From the NCBI GenBank assembly GCA_034008185.1, contig CM067081.1, positions 7,935,821 through 7,999,820 on the forward strand: a stretch of DNA of 64,000 nt, in the 5' to 3' direction. A program made the position numbers and the translations under genes. The DNA comes from Gorsachius magnificus (taxonomy: Eukaryota; Chordata; Aves; Pelecaniformes; Ardeidae). The notes below the pieces were generated by a model. That model saw only the letters and a list, made by a program, of their open reading frames with translations. It was not told the origin of the DNA and searched no databases. Shown here piece after piece: positions 25,299 to 37,740 of this stretch. How positions within the stretch are numbered: the first letter of the stretch is position 1; each line of letters opens with the position of its first letter.

Positions 25299-26452
25299 AA
25301 AATTTTGTCATTTCACTTCAGTATGAAGACAAACAGTAGACATAAGGCTATTTAAATCCTGCACCTGCAGGATTTAACGAAGAGGGTGTCTTCTAGACAA
25401 AAACACAAACATTTCCTTTGCTTGTCCTCAAAAGTAATATAGTATTTTTGATTTCCCTTTTTTTGCTTTAGTTGTGGCTAGGAGGGGTAAAAATTTTTAG
25501 AAAAGAAACTTCTCCACAGGTGAAAATACTAATGAATACTAAAACAGATAAACTGCTGTCTCAGTCTGCATTTGTTTATTCACATCCAGCTAGGATTCCT
25601 CTGGATTTGCAACTCTCCTGTTGCTCAAGCCAGGATCATGCTCCTTAGGAATAAATTAGTCAGATGCATGGCTGGTTCTTCACCAAAGGCTGTTGTCACG
25701 ACAGGTTTCAGTATTTGGAGGTTGGTCAAGACTCCTTTGCTTTGGACTGCGCTAAGGCTTTTAATGCTAAGTCTCGACTTCATATAAAAACCTTTTGTCT
25801 AGCTCTAAGCAGAGCTGGGTTTCTTTACACCTAAAATCAGTCTTGCAGGCTTTGGGTTCTACATTTGTGGATCTCATTGGCATGTTTTCATCCAAATAGC
25901 TGCCTAAAAGTTCCAAGGTGTGACCCAGAAGTGGTCTGGGAATAAATCAACACATTAGTACATTCATTCTTTCTCCCAGGGTTTGACTATTCATTAGGAC
26001 TTCTGTGTACATGTTTCCCAGAGACTGAGACCTACATCCTACCCCTGCCATTGCAGGGAAGTTCAGGGATTATTATTAATTGAAATAGCTGATGGAAAGG
26101 CCATGTTAATACCGCTACTAGATAGAACCCCTCAAGAAACTAATAGCAGGGTCTTGTGTTATACTGTATCTCATGAAATGCCCAAATGAAAAATATCAGG
26201 GAAACTCTTTCTCAGAGAAAATCTGTAGTGTAATTCAGGCTGAAGCAATCACATTTTAGTGTTATACACTGATCTCAACACTGCTAAGCCCAAGCTCTTA
26301 GAAAATCTTTCATGGTCTGGGACCACACTGAAAAAGTCTGTATTTCTGAATGCAGATTTCAAATAGGAGTTCATTTTATCTTTCTAGTCATGTATACTAG
26401 AGTACAATTCCCTTAGCAAATATTTAGCATAATTTCTGAGAAACCATAAACT

Positions 26453-26766
26453 CATAGAATAGGTTGGGTTGGAAGGGACACCTAGAGGTCATCTAGTCCA
26501 ACCCCCACTGCAATGAGCAGGGACATCTTCAACTTGATCAGGTTGCTCAGAGCCCCATCCAACCTGGCATCAAATGTTTCCAGGGATGGGGCATCTACCA
26601 GCTCTCTGGGCAACCTGTGCCTGTGTTTCAACACCCTCATCATAAAAAATTTCTTCCTTGTGTCTAGTCTGAATCTACCCTCCTTTAGTTTAAAACCATC
26701 AACCCTTGTCCTGTCGCTGAAGGCCCTACTAAAAAGTCTGTGCTCATCTTTCTTATAAAGCCACAA
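26453..26766 (-). repeat. CR1 LINE 3' end
   Basis: A 310-bp reverse-oriented CR1 3' untranslated end. It opens CATAGAATAGGTTGGGTTGG, continues through CATCTAGTCCAACCCCCACT, GGGATGGGGCATCTACCAGC and CTGGGCAACCTGTGCC, and ends near the ORF2 stop region. The open frames on both strands here are frames through CR1, not genes. Confidence 0.93.
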
Positions 26767-28634
26767 GTGTCTGATTTACTCAGTTTACTCTGTGAGAGCA
26801 TAGGGCGCTTCTCACTTGCAAATAAAACATTTTTGTTTCACTTTGTTTCTTAGAGTATTGCAAGAAAGCACCATCAGTAAACTGAACTAAGGGAGCAAAG
26901 TACAGTTTCAGGGTGTCAAAAAGAGTCAAAGCAAAGTGCAATGACTCATGAATCCATTTTCAGAGTGTCTTCACCTTATTACTACAGTTCAGTAAACACT
27001 ATCTTTTCTTTCTCTGTATAATTTATATACTTGTAAACTTCTAACATCAGAGCTCTGTAAATCACTTTACATAAAAAACAAATTTACTTGTAAATTTATG
27101 TCGTGATTTCTCTCTGTATTTTTTTAGAAAGGAAGTAACTGAATGGGTGACAGATTATTTATGGGTTGACTGCAAATAGATAAGAGGCTACAAGATGAAC
27201 TTTGATTTCATTTTATATTTTCAAGCTTCAAAATAATTGGCAGAGAGCTTTTCAAGAAGGTATCTGTTCAGCTTTGCAACAGGGATAAGAAGATAACGCA
27301 AAATTCCCCTCATCAGATGGAGGACGAACAAAAGAAACTGATGAGTCTCTCCCTGATATTTATGGTTGTTAAACAGATCCCAAACTGACAGACTGCTCCT
27401 TCTGTCTCCATTTTACTGGTGACAAATTATTAAATATTTATCTAGAAGAGCCGTCCAACTTGGAAAGCAGTGACCCAGCTGTACTCAGTTAAAGATATAT
27501 CACCTAATGTTATACAAAGCAAATAACATTTGTTCATGAATTAGAATAGTTATCTCCTGTTTCAAGTCCATAGGTTTCAAGAATGAATCTTGATCAGAAA
27601 AAAATGGCAGGAAAAGCACAGCTTTACATAGTACCATGACATACGAAAATTAACATCTCATCAAAAAGTAATAACTACTTTAGAAGAGATCTTGGTGTGC
27701 ACATCTACAGGAACAAATGCTTTTCATTTACATTATTAGGAGGTGAAATAACTTGTGCTGTGCTCAGTAATTACAATAATTTGTGCAGAAAATTATGTAG
27801 GTACTGCTTGTTAATGACAGACAAACTATGATCGACTGTCAGCGTAAAATCGGTTCCTATGCCTGAAACAACCGGTGTACTTTGTGCATGGAAAGTGAAC
27901 GTATTTCAGCATGTGAACCCAAGTTAATATCTAATGTAAAACAGCAATAGGTTCTTTGGATCTTCTCAGTGCAGTCATTCCAGGTTTCAGTATCTGCTTG
28001 CTTGTCGCAGCACTGCAGAGGAGCCATGACATGTTATTTTTGTTCCTTTGACCAAAAGTTACGTGTCAGAATTTATGTGGCCTCAGGAATTAAACAGGGT
28101 CAAGTGAAATTTAAGAGCATGAGCAGTGGGTGAAATGGAAAAAAAACCATCAAGTTTTTATCTGAACTGACTGATGAAGAGAGGAGATAGTCAGGGAAAG
28201 CGTACTTCTCTTGGTTTACACCATTGAGATCGAGCTCTGCCATGCTGATCCCATTTCCATATACTTCCCTTCAAAATTAAAACATTAGAGAGATGATTGA
28301 TTATTGGTTACTAATTAAGGGAAAATAGCATTTTTAAACAGGAGACGCAGTTAAAATAAATATAGCTATGAGAGCATATTTACGGTAATGACGTTAATTG
28401 CCTTAAAAACTTGTGTTAGGAGAAAAAAATGGGACAGTAGAGATAATTTGGTTTCTCACTGCTTTCAACCCATGTGCATAGCTACTCTCTGAATTAAACA
28501 TTCTCACAAGGCAGCCAAAGGTGGTTAAATCCAATTCTCTCAAGCCCAGCACTTCTCTTGAAAGGGTGAGTTAAAGGTTTGATATTTGATTCTCTAACCA
28601 GGAGAGGTTCAGAGTACCAGTGTATCTGCCATAG

Positions 28635-28668
28635 CAAAAATTGGAGAAATACAAAAATTGGAGAAATA
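28635..28668. repeat. Perfect 17-bp tandem duplication
   Basis: CAAAAATTGGAGAAATA occurs twice in a row without mismatch. Confidence 0.95.
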
Positions 28669-29344
28669 CCAAATAAGCATTATTATTACACTGTTTTCTT
28701 CTGCCATAGCAATGTCAGATTACTAACTTATCTTTCTCTCTCTTAAGCTTAGGAGATCAGTTTTGTTGTTACCTTTCCTCCCAGCAGGGCTTGTGTTCTA
28801 AAGACATATTTTTACTGATTTTTTTTCAGGTGCATTGCTAGCCTAAATAGCCATTTCTGTCCTACTCACTTCAGCTACTTGCTCCTGCCCCTGCATCTTT
28901 CCTTCTTGCCACATCCCCCAAAGTTGAGTTTGCTGAGTAGCAGTGATAATGTTGCACTCTTCTCCTAGGAGTCACAACTCTATAATAAAGTGTCTTCTAC
29001 AAAACCGTGCTGCCAGCAAAGAGGACATCTGAACCCAACACCATCCTCAGCTGCCGGCTCTTACTGCTGCCATCTCTGTAGATGCTGGTGAATATACACC
29101 TGGTCTGGGATTCATACTAATTTGGTTTGGTTTTCATACCATTTTCAGCTTGCCAATCCATTTGTCTAGAAAATCTTCATGGCTAATACAAGGCAGGCAG
29201 TGGGAAAGTGTGGCCAAAGCAGGGCAGAGAGCATAGTTATCTCTTTTGGCAGTAGTGAGATCAGAATATGACAATCTTAAAAATGTACCCTGCAACCCCT
29301 CACCTGTATCTTTGCTGCTAGTTAGGACAACTGGCTGCTTAGAA

Positions 29345-30505
29345 TCATTGAATCATGGAATGGTTTTGGGACCTCCCTGGTTAGCCAGGACTGCTGATAA
29401 ATGATGGAAAGTGGCTTGGCAAACACTTCTGTCAGCTCCCTCAGGACTCTTGGGTGGATTCCATTTGACCCTGTAGACTTGTGTGTGTCTAAGTGGTGTA
29501 GCAGGTCTCTAACTGTTTTCCTTTGGATTATGGGGCTTCATCCTGCTCCCTGTCCCTGTCTTCCAGCTCAGGGGCCTGGGTACCCCAAGAACAACTAGTC
29601 TGACTATTAAAGACTGAGGCAAAGAAGGCATTAAGTACCTCAGCCTTTTTCTCATCCTTTGTCTTGAATGGGGAAAGTTTCCCCCCACATCCAATAAAGG
29701 ATGGAGATTCTCCTTAGACTTCCTTTTTTTGCTAATGTATTAATAGAAACATTTTTTTTATTGTCTTTCATGACAGTAGCCACATTAAGTTCTAGTTGAG
29801 CTTTGGGCCTCCTAATTTTCTCCCTGTGTAACCTCACAACATCCATGTAGTCCTCCTGAGTTGCCTGCCCCTTCTTCCAACGGTCAACTCTCCTTTTTTT
29901 CTGAGTTCCAGCTAAAGTTCTCTGTTCAGCCAGGCCAGTCTTTGTCTCTGCCAGCTCATCTTTCAGCACAGGGGGACAGCCTGCATCTTATAAGACATCC
30001 TTCCTGAACAATGCCCAGCCTTCCAGGACTCCTTTGCCCTTCAGGACAGCCTCCCAAGGGACTCTGTCAACCAGGCTCCTAAACAGGCTAAGGTCTGCCC
30101 ACTGGAAGTCCAAGGTGGCAGTTCTGATAACCCCCTCTTTACTTCTCCAAGAATCGGACCTTCTATCATTTCATGATGGCTATGCCCAAGATGGCCTCCA
30201 GCCATCACGTCACCCACCAGTCCTTCTCTGTTCACAAACAACAGGTCCATCAGAACACCTTCCCTACTTGGTTCCCTCACCATCTGTGTCAGGAAGTTTT
30301 CTTCCACACATTCCAGGAGCCTCCTAGACTGTTTCCTCTCTTCTGTATTGTATTTCCAGCAGAACTCTGGTAAGTTGAAGTCCCCCACTCAAACAAGGGG
30401 TAGTGATTGTGAGACTTCTCCCAGTGGTTTATAGAATATCTCATCTGTCTCTTCATCCTGGTTGGGTCCTGGTCTATAACAGACTCCCACCATGATATCT
30501 CTGAG
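29345..30505 (-). mobile_element. CR1 LINE fragment with broken ORF2 (endonuclease end and start of reverse transcriptase)
   Basis: Read on the minus strand from 30505, the sequence gives VGVCYRPGPNQDEETDEIFY, then MGDFNLPEFCWKYNTEERK and DLLFVNREGLVGDVMAGG. These are the C-terminal part of the CR1 APE-type endonuclease, including the GDFN motif. The later SDH motif reads SHH, so the catalytic Asp is lost. After a frameshift near 30100 come KGQATQEDYMDVVRLHREKI and KAQLELN (the region before the RT) and then HPRVLRELTEVFAKPLS-type RT sequence. Near 29350-29380 the RT coding region joins directly to a remnant of the CR1 3' terminus (GAATCATTGAATCATGG), so the middle of the element is deleted. 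This is a dead, 5'-truncated copy. Confidence 0.88.
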
Positions 30506-31048
30506 AAGAGAAAAGACATTTCAAGAAATCAAATTGTTAAGCAGTTAATTCTGTTCCTAAGTGGCAGATCTTGGATTTATCTACTTTACATCACTAAACT
30601 TCACTTTTTTAAAAACATAATTTGACTGGTTTTAACAGGAAAAGTTTAGACTTAGTGTATCATGTACCTTTTCCTAAAATAGCTGAACTGTTGCTATATC
30701 TCTTGGAGTGTCAGTATATGTCAAAAATGAAATAACTTTAACTTTCTTGGACTTATGCTAGTAAAATTATGACAGTGTGATTTTAATATCATTTTCAGTG
30801 TACATGAATCCTCATTAACGCTTTAAAAATCAGCTTATTGTGAATAATTAGGAGTTCTGCCTTCTCTTTTCAAGACAAATTTTAAAGAATTCTTGAGAAT
30901 TCTTGTGCACTTAGGCCACTGCTCATTTTCTCTGTTTTCTGGGAAATTTATTCCTAATCAGTTTGAATAAATGTAAAAATATAGAATAAACACAACTTTT
31001 AATGAGGCTCTAAGTGTATTTTCCTAGCTTGTTGTTTCCTTTCTTTTC

Positions 31049-31079
31049 AACTACATCTGAAGGGAACTACATCTGAAAG
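31049..31079. repeat. 16-bp tandem duplication
   Basis: AACTACATCTGAAGGG is followed at once by AACTACATCTGAAAG. Confidence 0.9.
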
Positions 31080-33036
31080 TCTCTTTAGGGATAAATATAT
31101 GCAGGCAAAAAATGTATAATGGGAAAAACATTTAACTGCAAAACTGAATAGAAAAGAAAGGATTGTCTTCATTTGCATGTTAGAGAATTTTTTTACAAAT
31201 TTCTACAAATTGCAGTGTAATTTAACAAGATGTGTTTTCAAGGCTTTATTAAAGATTACAGAAAGATTAGGTTTACTGTTATGATAATGTAAAACCAATG
31301 CTTCATCTACTGTACCTACAGCACAGTTGTTTTTAAACATGCACTCACTGCCTTGCAGGTATGTTAACATTTGCATCATAGTCTCACTTTTCCATCATCT
31401 CCTCTCTGGATAAAAATGTAAACAATTTTTTTAAGCTGAGGAATATAACCCTGAGTCCTGAGAACAAATTTCTTCCTTTCTTGTAACCCAATAGATTCAA
31501 ATCAATGTTTGATTTTGGTGCCCAGAAAAATGAAAAAGCAGTTGGGAAAGAGTTGTTGTTTAAATTTGCTTCTGAAGCCAGAGTGGAGTAACTCAGCAAA
31601 AAAATCCCTGAAATATCCAGAAGACTTTTTTCCATATTCTGGACTCTTCTGCATGTCTGACTGTTGTGGGTCTCAGATGATGTTGATGAATCCCTTGTGT
31701 CCAAAGAAAAGCTTTAACACATGGCATTCCCCTATTTCCAGCAGAAGAGCAAGCTCAGAGAAAGCAACGTTAGGCAGGGAGCTTTCTGGGACATCCCCAC
31801 ACATGGTTGTTTTGGAACAGGTATAAGGAGCTGTAGGTAGCAGCGTGGTAGCCAAATTTTAAAATTAGGTATGCTTCCTAATGGTATGGCTAAGCAGTTT
31901 GTAAAATTTGAAATGGAGACTGCAAACCTGCTTAGGTATTCTCCATCAAAGGCAGGGAAATCAGCCCGCTATCACTGCCTACCGGGTCACCGGGCAGCAG
32001 CTGCTGCCGCAGCCGCAGCGTTCTAGCTGGCTGCCATTCTTCCAAGCCTCTAGTCCTTCAGGGAGCTGTTTGGGGTACGAATGTTCATACGCACCAGTGT
32101 ATTGAAGACATTTTAATCTGTGTGAGATCATTGTCGCTGCTCTCTCTCTCTCATCAAGGAAGCAGCGAAAACAGACCTCTGCATCTTCCTGCACAGGGCT
32201 CAGTAGCAAGACCGTGTTACCATAGCAGTTTAAATTTCAATTAATTTTTTCTTTTTATTAAATTAAGAATAGTTAAAATTAGAGCTATTTCACTGAAATT
32301 TCTTTTAAAAATTTGAATTTAGTGTTTAAAACTTACGCAGATAAAAGCAGATGAAAGAAGAAAAATGTTACTGTTTACCTTCTACTAAAACCCCTGACCA
32401 AAATCTCCCTCCATATGGAAAAGTTCTAAGCCCTTTCTCACTGAGGTTCTGGAAAGGTCCTCAGAGAGACATGTCAGTGGTGCTGTGCAATCAGTGCTCA
32501 TTTGCAAGGAAAGGATTTTCTTTGCCTTCTCTATAATCACAACAGCCAAACTGTACCCAGTCATGACATCTCTCATGAGCATGCTGGCCAGGAAGTAGCC
32601 TGTGTGCTCTCCAGTTTGACCCCAGTAGAAACGGTGCTGAAATCTGGCATTTGTTGGTTCAGTAGCGTGAAAAGTCGATGCACTGGTAGCCAGAATGTAG
32701 GGATTAATGAAAATAATAACTACAGAAATGGCTGTGGGCAAGAACAAGGGAACTGTGTAGCAACTGCTGGGTAAATAGTTGAGGGCCTGACACAGTGTAA
32801 AGGGGACAATAATTTTCTCCTTGTCTAAGGTGGTTGCAGAGAATATTCTTCTTACCTGGTGCCGCTGTATGTAATTTTTATTCTGTCTGACATCAACTGG
32901 GAAATAACTGAAAACACTAGATATTTCTGCAAAAAAAAGTCAAAGCAATAAGGAAGATGCTTGAAGTTTTTAACCCAAGGGTGTTAGAAAGAAACACTAG
33001 ATAATGATAGGCTCAGTTAGATTAGGGGCCTGGGCC

Positions 33037-33059
33037 TTTTTTTTTTTTTTTTTTTTTTT
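33037..33059 (-). repeat. T23 homopolymer (possible minus-strand poly(A) tail)
   Basis: Twenty-three uninterrupted T. On the minus strand this would be an A tail after the sequence at 33060-33240, but I saw no AATAAA close upstream and no target-site duplication. It is most simply a homopolymer microsatellite. Confidence 0.8.
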
Positions 33060-36026
33060 ATAAATTGTTGGTTACAAAAAGAGCCCTCTGAAGTGATCTG
33101 GGAGCACAGTCTGAAGCAGGAATAAATGATGGCAATGAAAGTAGGCAGCTTTTAAGTATGTTATGAATATTAGTTAAAGTTTTATGAATCATACTGTACT
33201 TTAGACTGACTTTTTCATCCACAGAACAAAATGTAGTCAAATTTTATTCATGTAAGTCCTTCTGGTATAAGTTGTCACATGAGTTGGGAATAGGAATTGT
33301 TAAAAGAACTCACTCAAATAAAATGATATTTGAATCTACCCCTACAACACGAAGGATGAGATAGATAAAGTGACATTTCCTATGTTTGGGCTTAATAGTT
33401 TCTCAGGAATTGATTCGCGAGATGAAAAATAAAGATGGAAAGAGAGAGCTCTGTAGAGGAAGATCAGTCCCTCCTTGTAACATTGTACAATTATTGTGAA
33501 ACATTTTAATTTTTGTTTTGTAATGTATTTATTTTTTGTGTGTACCAAATAATAAAAGAATCTGTTATCAGTGATTAACACTAATCTTAAGTCACAGCTA
33601 TAACAAGCATATTAAACTTCCACAATTCAGGGGTGCTACTTTTAAATATGTGTTATATCTGTCCTCCAGGAAAACTAAAATTGGCAACAAAAGGCTTGAG
33701 AAAAGGGGCAGAGGGAGATATTCCCTGCTGCTCCTCTGTTTATAATTAACCTTTTTTCAGTTTGTTTATTCATATAGAACTAGATATAACTGTGGTACCT
33801 GTCAAAACATGCCAATCAAATTATATCAGTCAAAGCATTTTGTATTACCCATGTTCCTTTCCTTCCTTCGAGTGGGAGTTGATTAATTAGAAATCTGGTT
33901 TGGACTTCATTGCTCCAGGTTTGACAGTTTCATTGGTAGGTTCATTGATACTGTTCTCCCTTTCAGAGAAAAAAAGAGACTATATAAATATTGGCACAGT
34001 AAGCTTAAGTCATTTAAAAGATAAAACAAAGCCGTATTTTTTGTAATTAAGTGTTGTAGAAGTGTCTGGCCTGTGGAAAGTCAGGAGCTACCTCAGTTTG
34101 TCTTCCTCATTGCCACTGTTGCATGGGTACTTTCTGGCTGTATGATCTTATTTTGCTGCCTGAAACAGTTTCAGAAAATCTGAGTTCATGCAGTGTTCTG
34201 GAGCAAATCAGTTTGTTTCACACCTGTAGAAAATGAGCATGGCAAAAAGCAATGAGAGATCATACAGAAAGGGAGAGTGATACATGAAATCTCCAAATAA
34301 GTTACCCAGTTACGCTCATTCTCTCATATATTTCATTCATTCTTCATTTCAGCCACATCCTCACAAGCCCCAGGATGCATGTGCCGAGGTGGTCTGGCTC
34401 ACTCGTGTGTGACATAAAGGACATGGGACTTTGAACTCTTACCATGTCTCTTGGCATTTTCTTGGTTGGAAACCATGGGCTAATTTTCAGACAGATTACT
34501 TATACCCTTTAGGAGTTCACTCTGTTATGGGGTGGTCCTTCACAGTGAATATTTCTTTCTTCAGTCTCTAAGTCTTAGACAAGGAGGCTTTATCGCTATG
34601 ATCTGCTTTCCTGTTGGGCTTACAGGCGAGAGAATGGCATATGTCACACGCTGTAATCTTGCTGCCAACATCCCACTGTTATGGTACAGGGTCTTCTGCT
34701 GACAAGACACCTGTGCTCTGGTCTTAACAGAGTCCAGACATTCTGTCCAGGCTTGACAGAAACACCACATTTTTAGTTATATTGCTGGGTATGTTCTGTA
34801 TTGCCAACACACATAATTTTGCTAACCTTTTTTCTTTCTTCTAGTGCTTACATGCACATTTCCATTCATATTTCATTTGTTTCTAGCCTGATACTTCTAT
34901 TACGAGTTGTATGCATTTTGTGGCTTCACCATGTTACTCTGTGTTCAGCAGGTCACTTTGTTGGCAGTAAGGCATACTGTGGTAAATCCAGGGATCCAGC
35001 AATTAGGAATTATGCATTTTATGTCTTCAGGGCACACTGTTTTGGTTATCTACCTGCAAGTCACACAGCTAGGACTGTGAAACTCATGTTGGATTTACCC
35101 TCTAAAATCCTCATGCTGTTTGCTGGCTTAAAATAAATTTGGTTCTCTGTGTAGGTTAGTAGCAAAATGCGACATCCCATTTGGGTTATGAGTAAGAGTT
35201 TCATTTAATTTAAATTCTTATTAGAAAGCTGACATTATCTAGCTGCAGTTGATCTTTTAGGATCCCTCTTTGGATACTGGAAAGTGATATGGCCACAGTG
35301 TGATTCATCCCCTGTGTTTTAAACAGTGATTTTATTATTATCACACAGAGGCATCTGTTGCTGGACTAATCATAGCGGGAGCCTCCATGCCTATTTTTAC
35401 TAGAAAAGTAGTTCCGACTTATGTTTTTACTAATATAGTAATGCATTTAAAACACGTATCTGGTGCAGCAAATAATGCAAAATAGATGTAAATAGTCACT
35501 AGTTACCTTTTTCTGAAATAGCTATGATTGAGATGTGGGAAGCTTTTGAATTGTTTTGGCTGCAGCTTGTTTTATTTATGGCTTCATTGCCCTTTCAAAT
35601 ATTTTAATGTTTTGTTTACTGATAATCCAGGGAAAATATATGAATAAATATCCTTGACTATTGTTAAAATCAATTTTTTTTGCAGTTTCCAGCTGTGATG
35701 GAATAGCTCTTTCCCCTGTCCCTTTTCCTCTTTGTGGTAACAGTAATGTCTCGTGTCTCGTTCCACTATTACACGTTATCATCCACAGGATCAGTGATCA
35801 GCATTTGTGAAACCCAAAGGCAGATGAATTTTACAAACGCTTATCCAGTGGAAATGGAATGAAAAAGAGTTTGATTAATCTTCCTTAGTTTACACATCGA
35901 CCCAATCTTATACATGCCTATTCTTTTCAGTGGTTTTGAATGAAGCTGAGTATGGTTTGGATGTACACCAGTATTAAATCCAGCTCTCTCTCCTTTTTCC
36001 TCTTGGAGTAGTCTTCCATTCTTCTT

Positions 36027-36296
36027 AGAACCATAGAATCATAGAATGCTTTGGGTTGGAAGGGACCTTTAAAGCTCATCTTGTCCAACCCTCTCTTTCA
36101 CTAGACCAGATTGCTCAAAGCCCAGTCCAACCTGACCTTGAACACTCCCAATGATGGGGCATCCACAAATTCTCTGGGCAACCTGTTCCAGTGCCTCACC
36201 ACCCTCATTGTAAAAAATTTCTTCCTTATCTCCACTCTAAATCTATCCTCCGTCTAATCCCTGTTGCGAGGAAACTGGATGCTCTGTCCAGGCTGA
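36027..36296 (-). repeat. CR1 LINE 3' end
   Basis: Reverse-oriented CR1 end: CCATAGAATCATAGAATGCT, then GGGTTGGAAGGGACC, GATGGGGCATCCAC, CTGGGCAACCTGTTCCAGTG and AAAAAATTTCTTCCTTATCT. About 270 bp, 5'-truncated. Confidence 0.93.
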
Positions 36297-36783
36297 GGTG
36301 TTGCTGTAAAGCAGATTGCACATTAACAAAATAGAAAGTGGGAGGGAAGGCATTCCTCAAAGTTCCTGATCTATGTTCTGATGGCAATGATCAATGATTT
36401 TCTAATCACAGGAGTAAATAAAACAAAGGTTCTGCAGTTAAATAAGCTTTTTTTTTGTTGGTTTGGGTTGTTTTTTTTTTTGATTCAATGGAGCAATGAA
36501 TAAGACCAAGTTTAGAAAACATTATCTTGCTCACTGTGCTCCCAAATGTTTGAATGATTCTGTTTTTAAAATGGAGTAAGGATCTGATATGAGACTACAC
36601 TGTTTTACCTAGTGACAAGAAGGATCCATGCCAGGGATGCACAAACCTTTAAGAGGTCTTAAAACAAAACAGAAATCTTCAGTCTAAATGGACGTGAGAC
36701 TCTAACTCAGGTTGTGAACTTTTACAGCACTGATCTTCCCACCCACCTCTTCCCACATCCAGCCCCCAGCCTTTCACAAACCA

Positions 36784-36843
36784 AGAGTATGATTCATCTC
36801 ATCTCTTTCAGATGTCTCTTTGAGATGAAATGAATCATGCTTT
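36784..36843. other. Near-perfect 22-bp-stem hairpin (pre-miRNA-sized)
   Basis: Left arm 36784-36805 and right arm 36822-36843 pair over 22 positions around a 16-nt loop. The core arms are ATGATTCATCTCATCTC and GAGATGAAATGAATCAT with one internal mismatch; the outer end has two G-T wobbles. No CR1 or LTR boundary touches it. It may be a microRNA precursor, a small palindromic element, or chance. Confidence 0.6.
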
Positions 36844-37439
36844 AAAAGCCCTTAATGAATTTTCATTGATTATAAAGGTAGCATAAATGATGAGCGTAGT
36901 TGTCTGATGTCATTTGGCCATATGAATCCTACCCAAAAGTTTTATTGTAGTATGCTTTCCTACTGCCCTAGCAATTAGCAAAAGTCATTTAAGTAAAATT
37001 AAATGGGCCATTGTTCCATTCTCCATTCTTCCCAAGAAGAAGTCTTTTAAAGAAGGAAAATATAGTTAGGCAATGAACCTAAATCATTATTGATAGGAAA
37101 GATGTGGAAAATCTCTCTCCTCCTCAGCTGTCTCTCCTACCCACTCTCCCTTTACTCCCCACAGTATTACCCCCTGTCTTCTGCTCATTTAAACCTTTTT
37201 ATACTCAGTGTTGGTTTTTTGGATCCCAGAGGCAGACCCTGCTTACAAACACAAGGCATTGTAGTGCAGCTACATTTTACATTGGCTAGAGAAGTAGAAA
37301 AAGTTACTCCTTTCATCATTGTAAACTTCATTTTTGTAACGGGGGGTAGCATGTGCTAGTGCTTTTTCTTTTTGTGATTTCCTATGTCAGCTGTGATACA
37401 ACCATGCAAACAAGAAGCAAACACCAGTGCCCCACTCAG

Positions 37440-37740
37440 CGCTGCAGAAAATGGGAGGGATTACCTGTGCTGCTATTTGCTTATATTGCAGCAGGGCCAG
37501 GCTGAATTAGGAACTCCTTTGCACAAAACACAGAAGAGTTATGTGGCCAGAAATCACCTTGCCCTTTACAAGCATACGGTGTTAATAAAGGGGAGAGAAG
37601 AGGATCGAAGCATGCCATAGCCTAATCTTCCCAAGGTCATGCCCCAGGTGAGCAGTGGAGCTCAAGGAAGCTCTCTGGCCACAGTCCAGCCCACTCATTT
37701 GCTCTCATCATCCTTCTGGAATACTCTGAGATCTTCACTT
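37440..37740 (+). repeat. Possible MIR-like fragment
   Basis: CTTCCCAAGGTCATGCCCC followed by 'gagcagtggagctcaaggaa' is similar to the conserved 'cccaaggtcacacagc...ggcagagctggga' block of core-SINEs. The rest of the stretch is too diverged to be sure. Confidence 0.3.

Noticed and set aside
26482..26766. Minus-strand frame with repeated-looking LPRELVDAPSLETF sequence, and similar frames at 42641-42904 and 59549-59818
   Set aside because: All are translations of CR1 3' ends, which are non-coding; the apparent conservation is repeat homology.
33037..33240. Poly(T) with an adjoining minus-strand frame as a processed pseudogene
   Set aside because: No AATAAA near the tail, no target-site duplication and no recognisable protein in the frame.
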